A DNA stretch of 64,000 bases from Microbulbifer sp. HZ11 (lineage in GTDB: Bacteria > Pseudomonadota > Gammaproteobacteria > Pseudomonadales > Cellvibrionaceae): positions 868,001-932,000 of the forward strand of contig NZ_JELR01000001.1 in assembly GCF_000708675.1 (NCBI RefSeq). Direction: 5' to 3'. Shown here one piece after another: positions 34,335-42,999 of this stretch. The notes beneath the pieces are model-generated. The model was not told where the DNA came from, searched no databases, and was given only the letters and a program-made list of their open reading frames with translations. How positions within the stretch are numbered: position 1 is the stretch's first letter; every line of letters starts with the position of its first letter. Both the position numbers and the translations under genes were made by a program.

Positions 34335-34747
34335 TAGCCTTTTTTTTCAGCATCCTCGTGTTCGTCACCGTCATCGCTCACGTCAGGCTCTACATACAAG
34401 CCGGAAAGTTTTGCCGCCGGCACATACAACCCATCGATCTGCTCAGGCGCCACGTTGAAACACAACTCCCTGTGCAAAGCATCCAACGATTCCTCCCGAC
34501 CCGGTTTCAGCGCATAGGCCACCAGCAATAACTTCCCACTGACATCCTCACGCCGCAGCGCCCACAACTGGCCGAGCGTTTCCATTTCCGGCTGTGTGAT
34601 TTCGCCATTCTTCGGCACCGCAATATGCCCGGTGGTTTTCTCCAAGTATTCACAGCGGTCGAATGCACTCAGCTCAAACAACTCGAACTCGGAACCCGCA
34701 AAGGTGACGGCTTGCCGCTTTAACAGCGGCGCAGAGAAGAGGCTCAT
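34334..34747 (-). CDS. Tail assembly chaperone G-part
   Basis: This 137-residue protein (MSLFSAPLLKRQAVTFAG) has the position and acidic C-terminus (DVSDDGDEHEDAEKKG) of lambda gpG-type tail assembly chaperones. These bind the tape measure protein during tail assembly. The last codons before the stop, GAA AAA AAA GGC TAG, contain the frameshift site. It lies directly after the tail tube gene with a 3-nt gap. Confidence 0.8.
   Translation of the reverse strand: MSLFSAPLLKRQAVTFAGSEFELFELSAFDRCEYLEKTTGHIAVPKNGEITQPEMETLGQLWALRREDVSGKLLLVAYALKPGREESLDALHRELCFNVAPEQIDGLYVPAAKLSGLYVEPDVSDDGDEHEDAEKKG
34340..34347 (-). promoter_or_regulatory. Programmed -1 ribosomal frameshift site
   Basis: The - strand reads GAA AAA AAA GGC TAG, with eight A in a row, which is an A-AAA-AAA-G slippery heptamer. 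A one-base slip back gives AGG CTA GTG CCG and continues in the T-part frame without a stop. The slip joins the G-part and T-part across the TAG at 34334-34336. Confidence 0.85.
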
Positions 34748-34750
34748 GAC

Positions 34751-35161
34751 TTACGCCGCCGTCACGGTGGGTTTGCCGGAAATCTTGAACTTCACGGTGC
34801 GGGTGATTTTGGAATCCTTCGGCGTGGCCTGCCCCCAGCCGGTAATATGGCCGACGAACTCGACTTCAGTGCCCTCCGGGTAAACCACCTTGTAGTTGAC
34901 ATTGGTGTCGGCATCGAAGTCCGCGCGCAACGCCTGCTGGCCAGCGTCACCCTCATTCCAGATAAAAATGCAGGACACCTCGCCCGCATCGCGCAAGCCA
35001 ACAGGATCGAAATCCATGTAGCCGCTGGTTCCGTCAATCGGTGTCACGTCGTCGGAGCCACGGGATTCTTCACCGGGGTCAATATCCAGCAGGCCCGCCA
35101 CTTGGGTGTAAACCGTGCCGTCATCGCTGCGGTGAAACTGCGTTTTGTAACCTTGTGTCAT
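34751..35161 (-). CDS. Major tail tube protein
   Basis: The 136-residue product is placed immediately upstream of the G/GT chaperones, where siphophages encode the tail tube. It is beta-rich (YKVVYPEGTEVEFVGHITGWGQATP, ITRTVKFKISGKPTVTAA) with a conserved-looking GYMDFDPVG loop. Length is short but within the gpV-like range without the Ig-like C-terminal domain. Confidence 0.8.
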   Translation of the reverse strand: MTQGYKTQFHRSDDGTVYTQVAGLLDIDPGEESRGSDDVTPIDGTSGYMDFDPVGLRDAGEVSCIFIWNEGDAGQQALRADFDADTNVNYKVVYPEGTEVEFVGHITGWGQATPKDSKITRTVKFKISGKPTVTAA

Positions 35162-35217
35162 GGTTATACTCTCGCTTGTCTAAATGAGATGGGGCGCAAT
35201 CCGGGTGGCAACCCTGA

Positions 35218-35415
35218 TTACTTGGATTCTTTGCTTGGTGTCCCTGCCGGCGCGGCCGCGGGCTGCGCTGCCACTGCGCGCGCTCGCTGCGTACCAATCA
35301 GCTGATTGGCCTCGACAATCGGCAACTCGAGTTCTGTACCCACCGGTGCAGGTTTACCGCGCGCCATGCAGGGGGCTGTAATCTTGACTTTCTTAGTTGC
35401 AACCTTGCTGCTCAT
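35218..35415 (-). CDS. Small hypothetical tail-module protein
   Basis: The 65-residue protein has a basic N-terminus (SSKVATKKVKITAPCMARGKPAPVG) and an Ala/Pro-rich end. It resembles small proteins often found between tail terminator and tail tube genes. The function is unknown. Confidence 0.55.
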   Translation of the reverse strand: MSSKVATKKVKITAPCMARGKPAPVGTELELPIVEANQLIGTQRARAVAAQPAAAPAGTPSKESK

Positions 35416-35430
35416 AGGTGGTGCTCCGCA

Positions 35431-35790
35431 TTAGGTGTATATGGTGAGGTCGATGCTGACGCGATAGCGGTGTGCTTCCTCGTCGTACTCTTCAAAATTT
35501 GTGCTGGTTTCGATCAGTCCAACTTGCTGCCCGAAAAAGTCGCCAGCGAAGCCGTTGATTCCATGTACAGCATTCGCCAGGGCCTTCGCCTCGCGATAGG
35601 ACACCGCCCACACATCCACCTGAATCTGGTCGACTCGGGTGCGCGACGATCCATCGATCCCCAGTGGCGCGCGTGCGGCCACCGGCGTGTAAACGATGCC
35701 CGGCACCGCGTCGCCTTTCCGCAACAGTAACGGGCGCACGGTGGCGGCACCCAGGGTTCGCAACCAGGTGTTCAGGTTCTGCTCGATCAT
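35431..35790 (-). CDS. Tail terminator-like protein (DUF3168 type)
   Basis: This 119-residue protein shows the layout of DUF3168/tail completion proteins: an N-terminal helix, then RPLLLRKGDAVPGIVYTPVAA, VDQIQVDVWAVSYREAKALANAV and the C-terminal strand YRVSIDLTIYT. Such proteins cap the tail tube at the head side. It overlaps the gp10-like gene by 4 nt. Confidence 0.8.
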   Translation of the reverse strand: MIEQNLNTWLRTLGAATVRPLLLRKGDAVPGIVYTPVAARAPLGIDGSSRTRVDQIQVDVWAVSYREAKALANAVHGINGFAGDFFGQQVGLIETSTNFEEYDEEAHRYRVSIDLTIYT

Positions 35791-36230
35791 TTGAGTTTGG
35801 TGAGCTCGTTGCTGACTTCATTGATCACGTCCCGCAGGACGCTGTCGATATTGTTTTCCAGAGCCGGGCGAATAAACGGCTTGGCCGACTGCTTGGCGTT
35901 GCCGTATTCCTGCGCGATGGCTTTCTGGTTGGTGTTGTGGAGGTCACGCTTGTTATCGCCACGGCCCTTGGATTTTTTGAGTGGCCCCACGGTGATACGA
36001 GCCACGCGATCCCGGCTTTTACCTTTCGCGGTGGAAGCGCGCATGCCGATGGAATCCTGCAGGTCACCGCTGTCCACCTTGGCACCGTTGCGCATCGCGG
36101 TCTCGACACGCTTCATCGCCTGGCGGCCGGCTCGGCGCAGTACCGCAGACCCGGTCTTAGCGTCCAGCCCCAGCAGCGCTCTGTTTAGCTTGCCGAGGCC
36201 TTCCACATTAAATTTGCTGCCATCACTCAT
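35787..36230 (-). CDS. HK97 gp10-like tail completion protein
   Basis: The 147-residue product has the HK97 gp10 pattern: LNRALLGLDAKTGSAVLRRAGRQAMKRVETAMRNGAKVDSGDLQDSI. A conserved tail AQEYGNAKQSAKPFIRPALENN follows. Members act at the head-tail joint. It overlaps the adaptor gene upstream by 8 nt. Confidence 0.88.
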   Translation of the reverse strand: MSDGSKFNVEGLGKLNRALLGLDAKTGSAVLRRAGRQAMKRVETAMRNGAKVDSGDLQDSIGMRASTAKGKSRDRVARITVGPLKKSKGRGDNKRDLHNTNQKAIAQEYGNAKQSAKPFIRPALENNIDSVLRDVINEVSNELTKLK

Positions 36231-36573
36231 CGCTGGTGCTCCGATTGAGTCCGGTAAATTCTAGATAGCGGTCACGCCCGGCGACTTTGCGCGGCGGCGA
36301 CAAGTCCAGCACCTGCCCTCCCCAGACCGCGCGCATGGCGCTGGTAATGCCGCGACTCTGGCTGCTTGTGCGCACGCGGATGGTGACCTCGCTGGTGGCG
36401 AGCTCCTGCCCTTGAACAATGCCCTCACCGGTACGTACCGGCAGCACCTCTGCGCGACAGGTGAGGTATTCCACCCAGTTGCGCTCGGGCTCGCCGAGAC
36501 TATTGTCGGTTTCGGTAAAGTGTTCGAAGCGCACCTGGTCGCGCAGGCGGCCTATCTTCAGACGTTTAGCCAT
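36223..36573 (-). CDS. Head-tail adaptor (phage head closure type)
   Basis: This 116-residue protein begins KIGRLRDQVRFEHFTETDNSLGEP and contains WVEYLTCRAEVLPVRTGEG. This is the usual signature of SPP1 gp16/HK97 gp7-type head closure proteins. It overlaps the connector gene upstream by 16 nt. Confidence 0.88.
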   Translation of the reverse strand: MAKRLKIGRLRDQVRFEHFTETDNSLGEPERNWVEYLTCRAEVLPVRTGEGIVQGQELATSEVTIRVRTSSQSRGITSAMRAVWGGQVLDLSPPRKVAGRDRYLEFTGLNRSTSDE

Positions 36574-36860
36574 CGGTACGGATCCCAGAGCATACGGGTG
36601 GGCAGCGGCATAGCGCCGCCGCCCTCGCGGTTTTCGTACAACGATCCCACCAGAACCATTGCCCCGAGCTGGATGTTCTCGGTCACCGTGAGCGCGCCTT
36701 CTTCGGCTTCGCCAAGATCAGTGCCCTCGGCATACAACACGCGGCCGGTGTACTGATTGAACTGCTGTTCAGCGGCAACACAGAGCGAGGTTATGTAGGC
36801 ATCGTCATCGTCGTGCTCGACGATCAGATGCTTTTTCACCAGCTCCAGATCAAAGATCAC
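36558..36860 (-). CDS. Head-tail connector (gp6-like)
   Basis: The 100-residue protein matches the gp6-like DNA-packaging connector pattern: LELVKKHLIVEHDDDDAYITSLCVAAEQQFNQYTGR, then NIQLGAMVLVGSLYENREG. It forms the ring below the portal. It overlaps the neighbouring coiled-coil gene by 4 nt. Confidence 0.88.
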   Translation of the reverse strand: MIFDLELVKKHLIVEHDDDDAYITSLCVAAEQQFNQYTGRVLYAEGTDLGEAEEGALTVTENIQLGAMVLVGSLYENREGGGAMPLPTRMLWDPYRWLNV

Positions 36861-37411
36861 TGTTGCTCGCCTCCGGCGTTGTCGGCTTCAGCTTTGTCGT
36901 CCGCTTCTTGCGCGGTCGGTTCAGCGGCTTGCTCGCCTGCCGCTTTGAGTTCGGCCAGCTCTTCCTGTAGTGCGACCTTTTCTTCTTCAAGCGTGGTCAC
37001 CTCGCCTTCGAGCTTTTCCACCTCCGCTTCCAGTGTGGCGATGTACTCGGCCTGCTGCGCCACGGTGTTGCCCAACTGGGTAACTTGCTCGCCCTGTTTG
37101 GTGTTGGCCGCTCGGAGCGAGGCGAGCTTTTCCAGTGCGGCATTGAGCTCTTTGCCTTCGGCGTGCACCGGCACTAGCTCCAGCTGATGTTCCGCCTTCG
37201 CGGCAGCCTCGGCTTCTGCCTTGGCGATACGAGCAGGCTTTTGCGGCGGCTCCTGCTTGTTCTTGCCTTTCGGGTTTTTCAGCTCGGCGATGCCGTCGTG
37301 GATCATCTGCCAGGCTTCATCGTTACCCGCTTCATAGTCGTCGCCAGCGGCAAAACTATCTAAGGCGGTTACCAGGCTGGTGAGCAGTACCAGTTTGAAT
37401 TTTGCGGACAT
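36857..37411 (-). CDS. Coiled-coil structural-module protein of unknown role
   Basis: This 184-residue protein has a globular N-terminus (LVTALDSFAAGDDYEAGNDEAWQMI) and a basic linker. A strong coiled coil covers about 85-165 (LEAEVEKLEGEVTTLEEEKVALQEEL), and the tail is acidic. It is encoded between capsid and connector genes. I do not recognise a family; a head decoration or assembly role is possible. Confidence 0.6.
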   Translation of the reverse strand: MSAKFKLVLLTSLVTALDSFAAGDDYEAGNDEAWQMIHDGIAELKNPKGKNKQEPPQKPARIAKAEAEAAAKAEHQLELVPVHAEGKELNAALEKLASLRAANTKQGEQVTQLGNTVAQQAEYIATLEAEVEKLEGEVTTLEEEKVALQEELAELKAAGEQAAEPTAQEADDKAEADNAGGEQQ

Positions 37412-37440
37412 CGGTTCTCTCCGGGTTATCCGATAGTGAA

Positions 37441-37465
37441 AGCGCCCGGTACCGGACCGGGCGCT
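37441..37465 (-). terminator. Hairpin after the major capsid gene
   Basis: AGCGCCCGGT (37441-37450) and ACCGGGCGCT (37456-37465) form a perfect 10-bp stem with a 5-nt loop, 28 nt past the capsid stop. Only a short T pair follows on the - strand. It may act as a partial terminator or mRNA 3' end stabiliser that raises capsid expression. Confidence 0.5.
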
Positions 37466-37493
37466 GTTCGGTCAGTGCGCTACTGCGTCAGGT

Positions 37494-38666
37494 TTAAGCC
37501 TGCTGCAGGGTCTTGACCGCCTCTGCTACCAGCAGTTTGCCGTCGACACGCTTGCGCATGCGGAAGCCAACATGACCGGTATCGGCGTACTTCTCGTTCA
37601 GGCGCTGCATCACGATGCCGCCGCGGTCTGCGATGTAGTACTGCTTAAAATCGCCGAAGGCGATGGACTTGTTACCGGTGGCAACAGCTGGCATGGCCTC
37701 GGAGGTGTAAACCTTGTGGCCAAGGAAGGTGTCAGGAACACCGGCGGCGACAGACGGCTGCCACAGCGGGATGCCATCGGTAGATTTGAGCTTGCGAAGC
37801 ATGCCCATGGTGGCGTCCTTCACCAGGAAGCTGCCGTTGGAGCGATACACCGCGCGGACGGAGTGGATCAGATCCACGATCTCGTCGTAGGTGATTGCGG
37901 TGGCGCTGGCGGCGGTCTTGCCGACCTGACCGGTCACGGTCACACCGGTGGGCTTGTCGGTGCCGTCGCCAACAATGAAACCCGCCTCTTCAGCGGTGCC
38001 GAAGGTGAAGCCGAAGATACGAGCGATTTCCGCCTCGACATTCACCGCAGAATCCTGCAGCAGCTCCTCGGAGACTTTGGTGATGCGACCCAGCTTCCAA
38101 GCCTTGAGGATCGCGCCAGCGAACGCCGGATCGCTCTCAGGGTAGGAACCGCCTTCACCGACCCAGCCAGCAGCACCATTGTCTGCCACCAGCGGCAAGT
38201 TGCGGTCTTCGCCGGTACCGATCACGGTACAGATACTGCGCATGACCACGTTGTCCGCCAGGCTCTGGATCAGCATGTTGGACCAGGACTCCGGCACGGT
38301 GTAGCCACCCTCGGAGTCGGTGCCGATGGTCAGTGCGGCACGTACATCAGTGTTCATGCCAGCGCGCACGTACGTCTCGAAATTATCGACGTAGTCAGTG
38401 GCGGCCAGCGGATTGACCGGGGTGTTGCCCTCCGGGGCCGGGCGATTGGCAGGGTCCGGAACCTCGCCCATACGCGCCTCGATTTCTTCCATTTTTTCGA
38501 GCTGTGCAATCTGCTTATCCAGTGCAACAAGATCGTCATTCATTTTGTTCCACTGAGTTTCCTGATCAGTGGTCATGCCTTTGGCGGAATCGACTTTGTC
38601 CACCAGGGTGCGCATGGACGCTGCCAGTTGGCCGCGCTTCTGCTGTAGGTCGAGCAATTTACTCAT
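37494..38666 (-). CDS. HK97-family major capsid protein
   Basis: Start is ATG 38666 (390 aa) with GGAG 7 nt upstream; a longer frame begins 39 nt earlier without such support. Residues 1-100 are a coiled-coil delta domain (LLDLQQKRGQLAASMRTLVDKVD). The HK97 fold follows: GYTVPESWSNMLIQSLADNVVMRSICTVI and KLGRITKVSEELLQDS. The C-terminus has the typical FLGHKVYTSEAMPAV and FGDFKQYYIADRGGIVMQ. The delta domain is normally removed by the protease encoded upstream. Confidence 0.94.
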   Translation of the reverse strand: MSKLLDLQQKRGQLAASMRTLVDKVDSAKGMTTDQETQWNKMNDDLVALDKQIAQLEKMEEIEARMGEVPDPANRPAPEGNTPVNPLAATDYVDNFETYVRAGMNTDVRAALTIGTDSEGGYTVPESWSNMLIQSLADNVVMRSICTVIGTGEDRNLPLVADNGAAGWVGEGGSYPESDPAFAGAILKAWKLGRITKVSEELLQDSAVNVEAEIARIFGFTFGTAEEAGFIVGDGTDKPTGVTVTGQVGKTAASATAITYDEIVDLIHSVRAVYRSNGSFLVKDATMGMLRKLKSTDGIPLWQPSVAAGVPDTFLGHKVYTSEAMPAVATGNKSIAFGDFKQYYIADRGGIVMQRLNEKYADTGHVGFRMRKRVDGKLLVAEAVKTLQQA

Positions 38667-38689
38667 GGGGTTCTCCGTTTTTCGGACAT

Positions 38690-38712
38690 AAAAAAACCGG
38701 CTCAAGGCCGGT
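38690..38712 (-). terminator. Terminator between protease and capsid genes
   Basis: ACCGGC (38696-38701) and GCCGGT (38707-38712) form a stem with a 5-nt loop. On the - strand it ends in TTTTTTT (38690-38696). It lies between the protease stop (38752) and the capsid start, so capsid transcription may partly be separated or attenuated here. Confidence 0.65.
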
Positions 38713-38751
38713 GGGGATTTGCGAGAAGCGCGGACACGCTCCTGCTCGCAT

Positions 38752-39558
38752 TCAGGTTCGCTCGGCGATCTCGGTGAGACGCTCGTAGAGCGGGGTTCGG
38801 TGGTTGAATACTTCGGGTTCTGCTTCGATTGCAGCAGGCTGTTCCAGAGACTGATCGCTCTCGGAAATCAATTTACTCAGCGCCGCCGCAATTTGCTCAG
38901 CGCTGGCCCCGCCGAGATCGCCATTGATCTGGATGGCGGGAGCAGCCTGCTTCGGCTCAGACACCAGCTGCTCGGGTACACGCTTGCAGCCTTTGAATTT
39001 GTCTTTCTCGAAGCTGGCTGCAGCCGAAACACCTTCGACAGTCTCATCAGCAAAACCTTGCTCCACACACTCACTGGCAGTAAGCCAGGTTTCCTCGTCC
39101 AGCATTGCCACCAGTGCATCTTCTTCGATGCCGGTTTTGGCGTGGTAGATGTTGAGCATGGACTCGCGCAGCTTGTCGAGCGTTTCAGCCGTTTTGCGCA
39201 GGTCGCGCGCGTCGCCGTATGCGCTGGTCCACGGGTTGTGGATCATGTACATGGCGTTTTCGGCGATCACCACCTTCTCACCGGCCAGGGCGATGATGGA
39301 GCCCATAGAGGCGGCGATGCCATCGATGTAGGTGGTGATTTTCGCCTTATGGCGCTTCAGCGCGTTGTAGATGGCATTGCCTTCGAACACGCTGCCACCC
39401 GGGGTGTTGATGCGCAGGTCGATACTGGTTACGTCCAGATCGTTGAGCTCATCGATAAAGGCCTTGGCTTCCACGCCGTAGTAGCCGATGTAGTCGTAGA
39501 TATAGACCTCGGCGCTGCTATTGTCGGCGGCAGCCTTGATTTCATACCACTTACGCAT
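38752..39558 (-). CDS. ClpP-like head maturation protease
   Basis: The 268-residue product is an S14/ClpP-like prohead protease. It shows DLRINTPGGSVFEG, the nucleophile Ser84 in GIAASMGS and the catalytic His107 in YMIHNPW. A later Asp in the LDEETWLTASECVEQGFADE block completes the usual triad region. It cleaves the capsid delta domain during maturation. It overlaps the portal gene by 8 nt. Confidence 0.93.
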   Translation of the reverse strand: MRKWYEIKAAADNSSAEVYIYDYIGYYGVEAKAFIDELNDLDVTSIDLRINTPGGSVFEGNAIYNALKRHKAKITTYIDGIAASMGSIIALAGEKVVIAENAMYMIHNPWTSAYGDARDLRKTAETLDKLRESMLNIYHAKTGIEEDALVAMLDEETWLTASECVEQGFADETVEGVSAAASFEKDKFKGCKRVPEQLVSEPKQAAPAIQINGDLGGASAEQIAAALSKLISESDQSLEQPAAIEAEPEVFNHRTPLYERLTEIAERT

Positions 39559-40792
39559 TGTTTTCTCCGGTGGTGGTCTTGCCGCTGCCTGAGCGCGGCA
39601 CGGTGATCGGCGCGGTGTTGACTTGCAGCCAGTGTTCGTCGCCGCCCTCGATGCTGTTCATATTCTCCAGGCGGCGCAGATCGTTGATGCTGAGCGCACC
39701 TACATTGAACAGGTTTTTGTAGAACTCTGAGCGGGCTTTGGCATCACCGCGCAGCAGGCCTTCCACGCTGTGCTCTGCGTAGTACTCCTGCCGCTCCATC
39801 GGCGACAGCAGGTCGCGGAAGATGCTCTGCTCGATGCGCTTGAGCCACGGCAACAGGCTGTACACGACAAACTGGATGGACTGGTGTTCGATGTTGCTGA
39901 ATGTGGCCTTGTCGAGGTCACCGACCATGTGCGGCGGCACACCGAAGATGGCTGCGATCTCGCTGCGCTGGTATTTGCGGGTTTCCAGGAACTGGGCGTC
40001 CTCGGCGCTCATGCCGATCTGCTTCCACTTGGTACCCTCTTCGAGAATCGCGGTGCGGTGCGCGTTGGCGCCGCCCTGGTGCCGATTATTCCAGCTGGTG
40101 CGCAGGCGGTCGTAGGCCTCGTCGGAAAGCTTCCCCTCAACTTCCAGGGTGCCGCCGGGGCGCGCTCCGTTGGAGAATAGGCGGGCGCCGTGCTCTTCCA
40201 ATGCCAGGGCGAGACCAATGCCCTCGCGCGCCTGGCTGATTGGCGACAGACCAATAATGCCGTTGGTAGACAGGCCGGCGATTCGCCACATGCGTGATGC
40301 GGGGATCGTCTGAATGCCCTTGTCGTGATACTCGAACGTGAGCCGATTGGTGCGATCGGAGCGAGCCACGTGCATTTTGTCGGGGTTCAGTGGCCAAGCT
40401 GCGCGCAGGCGCCCAGCGCGATCGCGCTCGACTTCGCTGAAGGCATTACCACGCAACAGCAGCGAAGCCATGAGCTGAGTACGGAAATCGATCGAGGTCA
40501 TTTCCTCGTTCGGCAGATCGTGCAGCAGCATCTGCAGCGGGTGACCAGTGGCCACCTCGCGATTGCCGTCGCTCTGTTTGCGGTACACATTCAGCGGCAG
40601 TGCCGCCAGGGTTTCCGACAACAGGCGCACACAGGAGTACACCGCAGCCACGCGCATCGCCGTGTCCGGCGTCACGGATTTGCCCGCGGCGGACTGTGGC
40701 CCGGTCAGTGATTCCAGCAGGTCATCACTGGGGGCCTTGAGCGTGCTGGTCTCGGCACGGGGCGAGAACAGGTTGCGCAGCTGTTTAATCAT
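39551..40792 (-). CDS. HK97-family portal protein
   Basis: This 413-residue protein has the HK97 portal signature: AAVYSCVRLLSETLAALPLNVYR, RGNAFSEVERDRAGRL, LFSNGARPGGTLEVEGKLS and FGVPPHMVGDLDKATFSNIEHQ. It forms the dodecameric DNA channel at the capsid vertex. It overlaps TerL by 4 nt and the protease by 8 nt. Confidence 0.94.
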   Translation of the reverse strand: MIKQLRNLFSPRAETSTLKAPSDDLLESLTGPQSAAGKSVTPDTAMRVAAVYSCVRLLSETLAALPLNVYRKQSDGNREVATGHPLQMLLHDLPNEEMTSIDFRTQLMASLLLRGNAFSEVERDRAGRLRAAWPLNPDKMHVARSDRTNRLTFEYHDKGIQTIPASRMWRIAGLSTNGIIGLSPISQAREGIGLALALEEHGARLFSNGARPGGTLEVEGKLSDEAYDRLRTSWNNRHQGGANAHRTAILEEGTKWKQIGMSAEDAQFLETRKYQRSEIAAIFGVPPHMVGDLDKATFSNIEHQSIQFVVYSLLPWLKRIEQSIFRDLLSPMERQEYYAEHSVEGLLRGDAKARSEFYKNLFNVGALSINDLRRLENMNSIEGGDEHWLQVNTAPITVPRSGSGKTTTGENNA

Positions 40793-42447
40793 AGGAAGCG
40801 AATGCCTCGGGTTTCATAGACGCTGGTGGTGTCTTCCTCCAGCAGGGCGCGACCGTATGCCATCAGCATGGCTACCACGCCATCGATTTTGTTTTCCGGC
40901 ATTTCCTTGCGCGGGTAGATGTTTTCCTTGGCGTCCACATGGGCGACCACGTTGCTGACCATCCAGGTAAATACCGGGTCGCCGTCATGCTGGAACTGCT
41001 CGGAGAGTACTGACGCCTCGAACTCTTTCATGGCGCTGCTCATGTTCTGCACCGTCTGACGGTACTCGAGCATTTCCAACCCCTCTTCAGCGAGCCGCTG
41101 TGAGAGGTATTCGGCCTGCCATGGGTCGTAGGCCACACACTCGATCCGGAAGCGACTGGCGAACTCCATCAGATCGCGCTCGATGTAGCCGTAGTCGGTA
41201 ACGTTGCCGGGGGTCACCACCAGGCGACCGTCGCGCTCCCAGCCGGAGTACTGGCTGTTGCGGCCATCCTCAACAGCTGCCTCGTTCAAGTAGTTGCGCA
41301 GGAAGCCGTACAGCTTGCCGTCGCGCTTGAACAGTATCGCCATGGAGGCGATATCGGTTTTACTAGCGAGGTCGAGACCGATCCAGCAGGTCTGGCCCTC
41401 AAATTCGTCCAGGGTGCGCGTTGATTCGCAGCGATCCCACGCGCGCATATCCATCCACGCTGTGTCGGCGTTCACCCACACGTTCAGATGTTTGGTGAGG
41501 AAGTTATTCTGCGCGGCGGACATGGCCATGGCCTTGCGAGCCTTTCGCGCGATGTCGGCCGGTTTTACCGAGACACCCCAGTTAGGGTTGGCCTTGGCCC
41601 AGCAGTTGGGATCAGTCCAGTCATCGTCCTCATCGAGGGTATAGATGATCCCGAAGTATTCTTCGTCCTTTTCCGCACCGTTCAACACCTTGGCGGTGTA
41701 GCTGCGCTGCTCGTAACAGATACCAGAGCGGTTGAAGCCGGCAGTGGTGATCAACCACAACAGCGGTTGAGCTCGTGCACCGGTGGCCGTCTCGATAACG
41801 TCGAAAACTTCCCGGGTTTTGTGCGCATGCAGCTCATCGATAATCGCGCAGTGCACGTTGAGGCCGTCCAGGTTACCGCCCTGATCTCGGGACAGCGCCT
41901 TGAACGTGCTGGCCGTGTCCTCAACAAATACTGCGTGGGCACTGGTCTTTACACCGAAGCGCGCCTGCAGCCCAGGGCTGCGCTCGGCCATGCGCTTGGC
42001 ATCGGCCCAGACAATGCGCGCCTGGTCGCGGGTAGTGGCCGCGCTGTAAACCTCCGCACCAGCCTCCGCGTCAGCTGCGAGGCAGTACAGAGCAACACCG
42101 CTCGATAACGTGGACTTCGCATTCTTACGCGGTACTTCCACGTAAGCCGTTTTGAAGCGGCGATTGCCGTGCTCATCCACCCAGCCAAAAATGACGCTGA
42201 GGATGAAAACCTGCCAGGGTTCCAGGGTGATTTTCTTGCCAGCCCATTCGCCCTTGATGTGGGGCATCAGTTCCACGAACTTGCAGACGCGGTCTGCTAG
42301 CTCCGGGACAAAGAAATAATCCCAGTCGCGATCCAGATCAGCGAGCTGCCGTTCACAGGCGCGTTTAACGTGCTCACACGCAATGACTTTCCCGGAGACC
42401 ACGTCACGGGCATAGCCGTGCGCGATGTCCGCATACCGCTTGCTCAC
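40789..42447 (-). CDS. Terminase large subunit
   Basis: This 552-residue packaging motor carries an N-terminal ATPase with a Walker A-like motif PRKNAKST (106-113) and Walker B IIDE (202-205), followed by coupling motif LWLITTAGF. The C-terminal nuclease begins with WIGLDLASKTD. It belongs to the HK97/phage terminase 1 type. The gene overlaps the small subunit gene and the portal gene by 4 nt each. Confidence 0.94.
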   Translation of the reverse strand: MSKRYADIAHGYARDVVSGKVIACEHVKRACERQLADLDRDWDYFFVPELADRVCKFVELMPHIKGEWAGKKITLEPWQVFILSVIFGWVDEHGNRRFKTAYVEVPRKNAKSTLSSGVALYCLAADAEAGAEVYSAATTRDQARIVWADAKRMAERSPGLQARFGVKTSAHAVFVEDTASTFKALSRDQGGNLDGLNVHCAIIDELHAHKTREVFDVIETATGARAQPLLWLITTAGFNRSGICYEQRSYTAKVLNGAEKDEEYFGIIYTLDEDDDWTDPNCWAKANPNWGVSVKPADIARKARKAMAMSAAQNNFLTKHLNVWVNADTAWMDMRAWDRCESTRTLDEFEGQTCWIGLDLASKTDIASMAILFKRDGKLYGFLRNYLNEAAVEDGRNSQYSGWERDGRLVVTPGNVTDYGYIERDLMEFASRFRIECVAYDPWQAEYLSQRLAEEGLEMLEYRQTVQNMSSAMKEFEASVLSEQFQHDGDPVFTWMVSNVVAHVDAKENIYPRKEMPENKIDGVVAMLMAYGRALLEEDTTSVYETRGIRFL

Positions 42448-42905
42448 AGGTCTTCAAAGCCACCCAGCGACATCTGCTTTTGCTCCGGCGCCTTTACGCG
42501 GCTAGCCGCTGCCGGGGTCAGGCCGAACTCGCTGGCCGACTTCAGCACCTGGTCCCACAACTTATTGCGGATCGTGAACAGAGCGCTCTGGATCTGCAGG
42601 CCGTTAGGAGTCGTGTCCATCATGTCATCGAGGGTCTTCAGCTTGCGCGTCACCTCCTCGAACTTGCCCATGGAGTCGCAATGGGCAGCGAAGGCAGCGG
42701 TATCCAGCAGTGACATCAAGCCAGCATTCGCCAGCTGAGGGCCGATCTCCTTCCAATACTTCTTCGCGGTGCGCGGAAGCCAAACAGGACACGGAGGAAG
42801 CCCAACAGGTTTTGATTGCGCAGCACCGTGATCATCACGGTCCTTGCGAAAACTACCCTCGAGCACCTTCAGCTGCGGTGCTTTGCGAGGTCTACCTGCT
42901 GACAT
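42444..42905 (-). CDS. Terminase small subunit, P27 type
   Basis: The product (153 aa from ATG 42905) starts MSAGRPRKAPQLKVLEGSFRKDR, the characteristic opening of P27-family small terminases. A helical core (TAKKYWKEIGPQLANAGLMSLLDTAAFAAHCDSM) follows. It recognises the packaging site. A longer start at GTG 42923 is possible but lacks a ribosome site. Confidence 0.9.
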   Translation of the reverse strand: MSAGRPRKAPQLKVLEGSFRKDRDDHGAAQSKPVGLPPCPVWLPRTAKKYWKEIGPQLANAGLMSLLDTAAFAAHCDSMGKFEEVTRKLKTLDDMMDTTPNGLQIQSALFTIRNKLWDQVLKSASEFGLTPAAASRVKAPEQKQMSLGGFEDL

Positions 42906-42999
42906 AGTGATCCAAGAGAGCACCCTTAACGGATACCCCCCCTACCTGAATTTAGCCAATATGAAATTTTAACCATGGCGGCGGTGTTGGTGGATCAGG

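Noticed and set aside
37572..38648. 358-residue + strand frame over the capsid gene
   Set aside because: Antisense shadow of the well-supported HK97 capsid gene.
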